Assembly: GCA_946566415.1 (NCBI GenBank)
Contig: CAMNWW010000051.1
Location: forward strand, 1-10,806
DNA: 10,806 nucleotides
Direction of reading: 5' to 3'
Source: an uncultured Lachnospiraceae bacterium
GTDB lineage: Bacteria; Bacillota; Clostridia; Lachnospirales; Lachnospiraceae
In this document: one piece after another, positions 6,443-10,806 of the stretch
Layout: every line of letters starts with the position of its first letter
How positions within the stretch are numbered: the first letter of the stretch is position 1
Program-made: the position numbers and the translations under genes
The notes under the pieces: model-generated
What the model was told of the DNA's origin: nothing
Database searches by the model: none
The model's input: only the letters and a program-made list of their open reading frames with translations

Positions 6443-6480
6443 ACTCATTTGTCGGGTAACTCATTTGTCGGGTAATTCAT
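6443..6480. repeat. 16-bp tandem repeat, about 2.4 copies, in the cysK-cysE gap
   Basis: ACTCATTTGTCGGGTA occurs at 6443-6458 and 6459-6474, followed by a partial, one-mismatch third copy ATTCAT. Each copy's CTCATT can pair with AATGAGTC (6415-6422), which overlaps the cysK stop codon; with the first copy this gives an 8-bp perfect stem (GACTCATT at 6442-6449). It may be a slippage duplication or an mRNA hairpin that tunes cysE expression. No promoter is evident in this gap. Confidence 0.7.
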
Positions 6481-6518
6481 AGAATAGATGTTGGAAAATA
6501 AAAAGGGGGATAAAACAT

Positions 6519-7418
6519 ATGGAAAGAGTCATTGAAAAAAATATCCGGAATATTGTCAGCAGCATTTTAGAAGATTATGGAATGGAAAGGACGATAGACA
6601 AAATTGATATCTTTAACCAGCCGGATAAACAAGAAGTGATCAATATTATATCCGGGCTTTTGCAGATCGTATATCCGGGTTACTACTGGGATAAGACGAA
6701 TAAAATTTATAACATTGCCCACAAATTGTCTGTAAAGGTGGAGGACACAGTATACCACTTGAATAAACAGATCAAGCTGGCGCTGCGCTTTGCGCCGGAC
6801 TATTCGGATGAAGAGGACGCGGAAGTAAAGTCGCAGATGATAACGGCGGATTTTTTTCATCGGATTCCTTATGTGAGGGAAATGCTTGAAACAGACGTAC
6901 AGGCGGCGTTCCAGGGCGACCCGGCGGCGAAATATAAGGAAGAGATCATAATGTCTTATCCGGGTCTTTATGCGATCACGGTAAACCGTCTGGCGCACGA
7001 GCTGTTTCTTCTGGAGGTTCCTTTGATTCCCCGGATCATGACAGAATACGCACACAGTATTACCGGCATCGATATCCATCCGGGGGCAACGATCGGAAAA
7101 TATTTTTTTATCGATCACGGAACCGGGATCGTGATCGGCGAGACCGCGCACATCGGCGACCATGTGAAGATTTACCAGGGGGTGACGATAGGCGCGCTGT
7201 CGACCAGGGACGCGGAGAAATTGAAGAACAAGAAGAGACATCCCACGATCGAGGATAATGTCACGATCTACGCAGGCGCTTCGATCCTGGGAGGAAGCAC
7301 AGTAATCGGTGAAAACAGTGTGATCGGCGGAAATGTCTTTATTACGTCGTCCATTCCGGAAGATACAAGAGTGAATATGAAAAATCCGGAATTAAATTTT
7401 AAACAGAGGACGGTATAA
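6519..7418 (+). CDS. cysE: Serine O-acetyltransferase
   Basis: Converts L-serine and acetyl-CoA to O-acetylserine, the substrate of the CysK enzyme encoded just upstream. It has 299 residues against 273 for E. coli CysE. An alpha-helical N-terminal region (1 to about 170) is followed by a left-handed beta-helix of hexapeptide repeats (about 180-275). Active-site residues are recognisable: D185 in GIDIHPGATIG and H200 in IDHGTGIVIGETA sit 15 residues apart, as D143 and H158 do in E. coli. GDHVKIYQGVTIGALS and the lysine-rich KLKNKKRHPTIEDNVTIYAGA loop are typical. Start ATG 6519 has AAAGGGGG (6502-6509) 9 bases upstream. The tail ends ...RTV; a C-terminal Ile is usual where CysE docks into CysK, so complex formation is uncertain. 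Confidence 0.95.
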   Translation: MERVIEKNIRNIVSSILEDYGMERTIDKIDIFNQPDKQEVINIISGLLQIVYPGYYWDKTNKIYNIAHKLSVKVEDTVYHLNKQIKLALRFAPDYSDEEDAEVKSQMITADFFHRIPYVREMLETDVQAAFQGDPAAKYKEEIIMSYPGLYAITVNRLAHELFLLEVPLIPRIMTEYAHSITGIDIHPGATIGKYFFIDHGTGIVIGETAHIGDHVKIYQGVTIGALSTRDAEKLKNKKRHPTIEDNVTIYAGASILGGSTVIGENSVIGGNVFITSSIPEDTRVNMKNPELNFKQRTV

Positions 7419-7429
7419 TAAAATTATAC

Positions 7430-7457
7430 TTGAAATTATAATAATTTCCGGTATAAT
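7430..7457 (+). promoter_or_regulatory. Promoter-like sequence reading into the downstream terminator
   Basis: TTGAAA (7430-7435), 16-base spacer, perfect TATAAT (7452-7457). Transcription would begin near 7464 and meet the terminator at 7489-7544, giving an RNA of about 80 bases, or reach the ATPase gene if it reads through. The stretch is AT-rich, so a chance match is possible. CGGTATAATA is repeated at 7411-7420 and 7449-7458. Confidence 0.45.
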
Positions 7458-7488
7458 ATCCATAAAAACAATGAGCAGTGCGAAAAAA

Positions 7489-7544
7489 ATAGAACGGGCT
7501 TTTCGTCATGCTTGCATGTAAGAAAATCCTGTTCTATCTTTTTT
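7489..7544 (+). terminator. Intrinsic terminator after cysE, probably bidirectional
   Basis: ATAGAACGGGCTTTTC (7489-7504) pairs with GAAAATCCTGTTCTAT (7522-7537) with one G-U and one mismatch. An inner CATGC/GCATG dyad sits at the tip. Six T follow on the + strand (7539-7544), and a run of seven A precedes the stem, which gives a T run on the - strand. It ends the leader-cysK-cysE unit. Beyond it, ACCTCC (7555-7560) and GGAGGT (7573-7578) form another small dyad in the ATPase 5' region. Confidence 0.75.
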
Positions 7545-7623
7545 CATAGGGCGAACCTCCGGCCGTGAACGAGGAGGTGTTTGGCTTCCGGGTTTGACGC
7601 TGCGAAGGGAAGGAGACGGTGAT

Positions 7624-9024
7624 ATGGAGAAGTTTGTCGATCGGAAAACGGAAATGGAAACTCTGGAGAACGAATATAAGCGAAACGCAAGCTCCCTTGT
7701 CGTGATCTATGGACGGCGGAGAGTGGGGAAAACGACGCTGATTTCCGAGTTCATTAAGAACAAAAGATCACTTTTTTTCCTTGCCAGCGAGGAATCAGAA
7801 GTGCAGAATCGGAACAATTTTAAGGATAAAGCCGCAGATTTTATTGAAAACAATATTTTAAAAAATGCGGAAGTCAAGAATTGGGATACGATTTTCAAAG
7901 CGATCGCGGACACGGTTTTTGAATCGAAACCGGTAATCGTTATGGATGAATTTCAGTATATTGGAAAATCCAATCCCGCTTTCCCGTCGGTGTTCCAGCG
8001 CATTTGGGAAGAAATATTGAAAAACAGGTCAGTCATGGTGATTCTTTGTGGTTCGCTGATCTCCATGATGGAATCACAGACGCTGGCGTATGGAAGTCCT
8101 CTTTACGGGCGGCGCACGGCGCAGATTCGTATGAAACAGATTCCGTTTTCACATTATCATGAGTTCTTTCCGAATAAAAGCCGCAGAGAATTGATTGAAA
8201 TGTACGCGGTGACAGGCGGCGTCCCTAAATACATTGAATTATTTTCCGAAAGATCCGATATCTACAGATCTATTCAGGACTGTGTCGTCAATCCTTCGGG
8301 GTATTTATATGATGAGCCTCATTTTCTCCTGCAGCAGGAGGTGACGGAAATCGGCAGCTATTTTTCCATAATCAAGGCGATTGCCGCAGGAAACCGGAAG
8401 CTTTCTTCGATATCTACGGTATTAGAAATTAAGGCGACCAGTCTGACTAAATATCTGAAAACATTGATAGACCTTGATATTTTAGAACGAGAGGTTCCGG
8501 TAACGGAGGAGAACCCTGAAAAAAGTAAAAAAGGATTATATAAGATCAAGGATAATTATATTCGTTTCTGGTTTGCTTTTGTTTATCCCAATATGAGTTT
8601 TATAGAAAGCGGAAACACTCATATTGTGATGGATAAGATTCGCAAAGGAGTAATCAGCGCTCATACGGCTTTTGTGTATGAAGATATCTGTCGTGAAAAA
8701 ATGTGGGATCTGAACGCCGCGGACTATTGGCCGTTCCATTTTTCAAAAATAGGGCATTGGTGGGACAGTAAAAACGAGATCGACATCGCTGCGTTTGACC
8801 CGGAGGGAGAAGACTTGATTCTTGGTGAATGCAAATATTGGCAGGAGGCTGTTGGGTCGAATATTTTGCATGAACTGGAGAAAAAGGCGGACAAAGTAGA
8901 GTGGAAGAAGAACAAACGCCGTGTATGGTATGTGTTGTTTGGCGCCGCAGGATTTACAGAGGAATTGAAAATGATTGCAGCAGAGAGGGAGAATCTGCTT
9001 TTGTTCGATGAACTGGATAGTTAA
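7624..9024 (+). CDS. ATPase_2-family AAA+ protein with DUF234 / PD-(D/E)XK nuclease-like C-terminus
   Basis: Predicted ATP-binding protein of 466 residues from ATG 7624; AGGAG ends 8 bases before it, which is preferred over a longer in-frame start at 7594. Walker A is GRRRVGKTT (30-38, K36, T37) and Walker B is VIVMDEFQYI (D108, E109). LCGSLISMM is the sensor-like segment, and GSPLYGRRTAQIRMKQIPFSHYHEFFP is a family hallmark. A winged-helix-like region follows at about 250-330 (SSISTVLEIKATSLTKYLKTLIDLDILEREVP). The C-terminal DUF234 domain has E385-I-D387...E402-C-K404, matching the D...ExK core of PD-(D/E)XK nucleases. The family is common in archaea and anaerobic bacteria and its cellular role is unsettled; defence or mobile-element roles are conjecture. 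Neighbouring genes show no functional link. Confidence 0.9.
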   Translation: MEKFVDRKTEMETLENEYKRNASSLVVIYGRRRVGKTTLISEFIKNKRSLFFLASEESEVQNRNNFKDKAADFIENNILKNAEVKNWDTIFKAIADTVFESKPVIVMDEFQYIGKSNPAFPSVFQRIWEEILKNRSVMVILCGSLISMMESQTLAYGSPLYGRRTAQIRMKQIPFSHYHEFFPNKSRRELIEMYAVTGGVPKYIELFSERSDIYRSIQDCVVNPSGYLYDEPHFLLQQEVTEIGSYFSIIKAIAAGNRKLSSISTVLEIKATSLTKYLKTLIDLDILEREVPVTEENPEKSKKGLYKIKDNYIRFWFAFVYPNMSFIESGNTHIVMDKIRKGVISAHTAFVYEDICREKMWDLNAADYWPFHFSKIGHWWDSKNEIDIAAFDPEGEDLILGECKYWQEAVGSNILHELEKKADKVEWKKNKRRVWYVLFGAAGFTEELKMIAAERENLLLFDELDS

Positions 9025-9055
9025 CAAAAATCCATCCTGACATCTGCAATTTCTA

Positions 9056-9084
9056 TTGACAAACATATATCGCAGTACTATACT
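9056..9084 (+). promoter_or_regulatory. Strong promoter of the PadR operon
   Basis: Perfect -35 TTGACA (9056-9061), 17-base spacer, -10 TATACT (9079-9084). The expected start is near 9091, about 40 bases before the padR-like gene. Its spacer and start region are occupied by repeated operator-like sequence. Confidence 0.8.
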
Positions 9085-9108
9085 GTATATCGTAGTACGA
9101 TGTATCGC
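9063..9108. promoter_or_regulatory. Probable PadR operator: repeated sequence over the promoter spacer and start site
   Basis: TATATCGCAGTAC (9066-9078) and TATATCGTAGTAC (9086-9098) are direct repeats with one mismatch, 20 bp apart, two helical turns. ATCGTA-G-TACGAT is a perfect 6-bp dyad around one base in the second copy, and TGTATCGCA starts a partial third copy. ACAT and ATGT, the half-site words of known PadR operators, flank the array. Bound protein would cover the -10 and start site, so self-repression is inferred. Confidence 0.6.
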
Positions 9109-9129
9109 ATTGCTGAGTAAGGTGATTTG

Positions 9130-9444
9130 ATGGACAGCCATATTAGAAAAGTATATGTACCGATGACTGAGACGGGGTTTTATATTTTATTATGCTTAAG
9201 AGAAGAAGCCCACGGATACAGTATTGTGAAAAAAACGGAAGAATTAACAAAGGGGGAGATAAAGATCAGCCCCGGGACACTATATGGCAGCCTGTCCAAG
9301 ATGGAAAAAGACGGTCTTATCAGGTTTGTCAGGGAAGAAGAAAAGCGAAAGATTTATTGTATTACAGAGCTTGGAACACAGGTGCTTAATCTGGAAATGA
9401 AGCGGATTGAACGCTTGTATAGAAGTATGGAGGAGGCGAAGTAA
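9130..9444 (+). CDS. PadR-family transcriptional regulator
   Basis: Small winged-helix repressor, 104 residues, of the short PadR-s2 type. The N-terminal wHTH contains TETGFYILLCLREEAHGYSIVKK and ISPGTLYGSLSKMEKDGLI, the recognition-helix and wing region highly typical of PadR; a short C-terminal helix (LNLEMKRIERLYRSMEEAK) would mediate dimerisation. The start is ATG 9130 with AAGGTG (9119-9124) 5 bases upstream; TTG at 9127 is a poorer choice. A repeated, dyad-bearing sequence overlaps its promoter, which fits autoregulation as in other PadR proteins such as LmrR. Its last codons contain the ribosome binding site of the next gene, a DUF2812 protein, so the two are one operon. The effector is unknown. 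Confidence 0.93.
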   Translation: MDSHIRKVYVPMTETGFYILLCLREEAHGYSIVKKTEELTKGEIKISPGTLYGSLSKMEKDGLIRFVREEEKRKIYCITELGTQVLNLEMKRIERLYRSMEEAK

Positions 9445-9445
9445 T

Positions 9446-10005
9446 ATGAAAAACACAAAAACGGAGTTCAAATTTTTCACCGTTCCGGAATGGAAGAAGG
9501 AAGAAAGATATTTAAGGGAGCAGCATAGATGCGGCTGGGAATTTGTCTCGGCTAATTTTATTTGTCAGTATCATTTTAAAAGATGTGAACCGAAAGATGT
9601 GATCTATCAGTTGGACTTTAACCCGGAGAGTGAGACGAATAGAAACGAGTATATTCAGATGTTTTCTGACTGCGGCTGGGAGTACCTGCAGAATTTTTCG
9701 GTTATAGCTACTTCCGCAAGGCCGCTTCTGAAATGAATGGAACAGAAGAAGAAATTTTCTGCGACGACGCCTCCCGGTTGGATATGATGAAACGAGTGTT
9801 TCAAAAGCGTATGATACCGCTTCTTTGCATGTTCTTTTTAATCATTATTCCGCAGATTATAATACAAAGCCGGTTCAACCGGCCGGAAAATGATGTTTTG
9901 CTGGCTATATTCTGCATCATGTTTGTCGTATATCTTGTGTTTTTTATAAAGTTTGCCCTTCGATTTTGGGACTACTTTAAAGCTGTTTATAGACAGGGGG
10001 TGTGA
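9446..10005 (+). pseudogene. DUF2812 membrane protein gene split by a frameshift at a T run
   Basis: Read as two ORFs: 9446-9736 (96 residues) and 9733-10005 (90 residues). The first is the DUF2812 domain: FKFFTVPEWKKEERYLREQH, GWEFV, YHFKRCEPKDVIYQLDFN, YIQMFSDCGWEYLQNF. The family normally continues (F)GYSYFRK and then a TM tail. That continuation is present, but in the frame one base back: from base 9697 it reads FGYSYFRKAASEMNGTEEEI, then CDDASRLDMMKRVF and two membrane spans (MIPLLCMFFLIIIPQIII; LLAIFCIMFVVYLVFFIKF). The switch falls in T5 at 9694-9698; one more T would restore a single protein of about 186 residues. Start ATG 9446 has GGAGGAGG (9429-9436) 9 bases upstream. The upstream PadR gene probably regulates it. 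Sequencing error, recent mutation or slippage could explain the break; function is unknown. Confidence 0.8.
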
Positions 10006-10008
10006 AGA

Positions 10009-10104
10009 GTGATTATTGATTTTATGGAAGCGGCTTTTCCGTGGATTGCGATGGGATTATTTGCGGCGGTCAGCTGTTCGTTAATGAGTAAAGAAGATAA
10101 ATAA
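10009..10104 (+). CDS. Small membrane protein, 31 residues, third gene of the PadR operon
   Basis: GTG start at 10009 with GGGGG (9996-10000) 8 bases upstream, only 3 bp after the DUF2812 stop. The peptide reads MIIDFMEAAFPWIAMGLFAA then VSCSLMSKEDK: a short amphipathic start, one membrane span of about 18 residues, and a charged tail. An internal ATG at 10024 would give 26 residues but has a weaker ribosome binding site. The tight spacing and shared direction suggest it works with, or is regulated like, the DUF2812 membrane protein. I do not recognise the family; the coding call rests on ribosome binding site, topology and operon position. Confidence 0.6.
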   Translation: MIIDFMEAAFPWIAMGLFAAVSCSLMSKEDK

Positions 10105-10134
10105 CGACCTGCCGACGCCGTATATAGACAAAAA

Positions 10135-10183
10135 TTTCCACCTGTGCGGTTGGAATTGCGATTCGCGGCAGCACAGGTGGAAA
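10135..10183. terminator. Bidirectional terminator between convergent genes
   Basis: TTTCCACCTGTGC (10135-10147) and GCACAGGTGGAAA (10171-10183) form a perfect 13-bp stem. On the - strand the stem is followed by TTTTT, giving an intrinsic terminator just after the aldo/keto reductase gene; on the + strand it closes the PadR operon with a weaker tail. An inner GAAT/ATTC dyad (10153-10164) extends the structure. Confidence 0.8.
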
Positions 10184-10186
10184 AAT

Positions 10187-10806
10187 TTACTTGTGAATTT
10201 TTAGTCCGTGGAGAACTTTTACAAATCCAGGGTCGTCGTGATTGACGATCTCGCTGTGTCCCATATCCAGCGCGGCGATTTCAGACATTTCTTCTTCGGT
10301 CAGTGAGAAATCCCAGATGTCGATATTTTGTTCCATCCGGTTTTTGTGAACAGATTTCGGGATAACAACAACACCTCTTTGGACGTTCCAGCGAAGGGCT
10401 GTCTGTGCCGCGCTCTTGTTGTACTTTTCTCCGATTTTGGTGAGGACAGGATGCGTGAAAATGTCGAACTTGCCTTCCGCGAACGGTCCCCATGCCTGCG
10501 GGCGGATACCGTATTCCTTCATCAAAGCCAGAGCGTTTTCCTGCTGGAAGAAGGGATGCAGTTCTACCTGGTTGACTGCCGGAATGACATCAATTGTTTC
10601 GCAGAGATCCGCCAGTCTTGCCGGATAGAAGTTGCAGACGCCGATCGCTTTCAGAAGCCCCTCTTTATAGGCGTCTTCCATTGCGCGGTAAGCGCCCACA
10701 TAATCTCCCATCGGCTGATGAACCAGATACAGATCAAGATAATCCAGGCCTAAATGCTCATGTACGGTAAAGAAGCAAGCAACCGAAAACAAGAGATAGA
10801 CCGCCA
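10187..10806 (-). CDS. Aldo/keto reductase, C-terminal portion; 5' part missing or rearranged
   Basis: NAD(P)H-dependent carbonyl reductase family. Recognisable from HLGLDYLDLYLVHQP onward: the His of VHQP is the catalytic-tetrad His, and AIGVCNF, VNQVELHPFFQQ, AWGPFAEGKFD, RWNVQRGVVVIPKS and RMEQNIDIWDF are family hallmarks, including the cofactor phosphate-binding IPKS. This covers roughly the last 190 of about 280 residues. The residues upstream of HLGLDY (bases above about 10760) read AVYLLFSVACFFTVHE. This does not resemble the helix that usually precedes LGLDYLDLYL, and the N-terminal Asp, Tyr and Lys of the tetrad are not in view. The TTG at 10792 is not a credible start. The gene either runs past the window edge with a divergent segment or is truncated by a rearrangement near 10760. 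It converges on the PadR operon. Confidence 0.85.
   Translation of the reverse strand, partial: AVYLLFSVACFFTVHEHLGLDYLDLYLVHQPMGDYVGAYRAMEDAYKEGLLKAIGVCNFYPARLADLCETIDVIPAVNQVELHPFFQQENALALMKEYGIRPQAWGPFAEGKFDIFTHPVLTKIGEKYNKSAAQTALRWNVQRGVVVIPKSVHKNRMEQNIDIWDFSLTEEEMSEIAALDMGHSEIVNHDDPGFVKVLHGLKIHK

Noticed and set aside
9692..9736. Programmed -1 frameshift in the DUF2812 gene
   Set aside because: The site is G AAT TTT TCG, without a canonical heptamer allowing both tRNAs to slip, and I saw no clear downstream stimulatory stem; a simple indel or sequence error is more likely.
10328..10753. 141-codon + strand ORF opposite the aldo/keto reductase
   Set aside because: It is antisense to a clearly conserved coding region and has no family-like sequence.
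10754..10806. Short + strand reading frame MLMYGKEASNRKQEIDR open to the window edge
   Set aside because: Only 17 codons are visible, there is no ribosome binding site, and no family is recognised; it may belong to a mobile element beyond the edge but cannot be supported.
1..10806. CRISPR array, tRNA or rRNA genes
   Set aside because: No regularly spaced repeats of CRISPR length, no tRNA cloverleaf and no rRNA signature were seen on either strand.

Overview
The window looks like a chromosomal segment of a Gram-positive anaerobe of the Clostridia, most likely a Lachnospiraceae member. The evidence is strong AGGAGG-type ribosome binding sites, sigma-A-like promoters, a moderate base composition, a PadR/DUF2812 gene pair, and a decayed AAA-ATPase_like/DUF1703 gene of a kind that is multi-copy in that group. 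The taxon is inferred from gene style; no ribosomal RNA or marker gene is present.

Region 1 (1-4580) is a potassium-homeostasis block, all on the + strand. It holds the end of a TrkH/KtrB-type K+ channel subunit, its RCK-domain regulator (TrkA/KtrA type), a 33-residue single-pass membrane protein, and a KdpD/KdpE-like two-component pair. The kinase lacks the N-terminal KdpD sensor domain, and no kdpFABC genes are visible, so the pair probably controls the Trk/Ktr system beside it. A 15-bp perfect hairpin closes the block. Region 2 (4597-5106) is a broken DUF1703 gene.

Region 3 (5115-7544) is a cysteine-biosynthesis unit and the most interesting part. A consensus-like promoter drives a 32-codon leader ORF with 11 cysteine codons. 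An intrinsic terminator follows, and after it come cysK (O-acetylserine sulfhydrylase) and cysE (serine O-acetyltransferase). A stretch inside the Cys-rich ORF (5222-5231) can form a 10-bp helix with 5293-5302, which is the foot of the terminator stem. These are the parts of a ribosome-stalling, cysteine-sensing transcription attenuator. Between the terminator and cysK lies a hairpin-rich block that looks like an inserted dispersed repeat. CysE makes O-acetylserine from serine and CysK converts it to cysteine, so the leader would sense the pathway product.

Region 4 (7430-9024) has a promoter-like sequence running straight into a terminator, then an ATPase_2/DUF234 protein carrying a PD-(D/E)XK nuclease-like motif. 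Region 5 (9056-10104) is a probably self-regulated operon: a PadR regulator behind a promoter filled with repeated operator-like sequence, a DUF2812 membrane protein gene split by a frameshift at a T run, and a 31-residue membrane peptide gene. A terminator-type hairpin (10135-10183) separates it from a convergent, 5'-incomplete aldo/keto reductase gene on the - strand.
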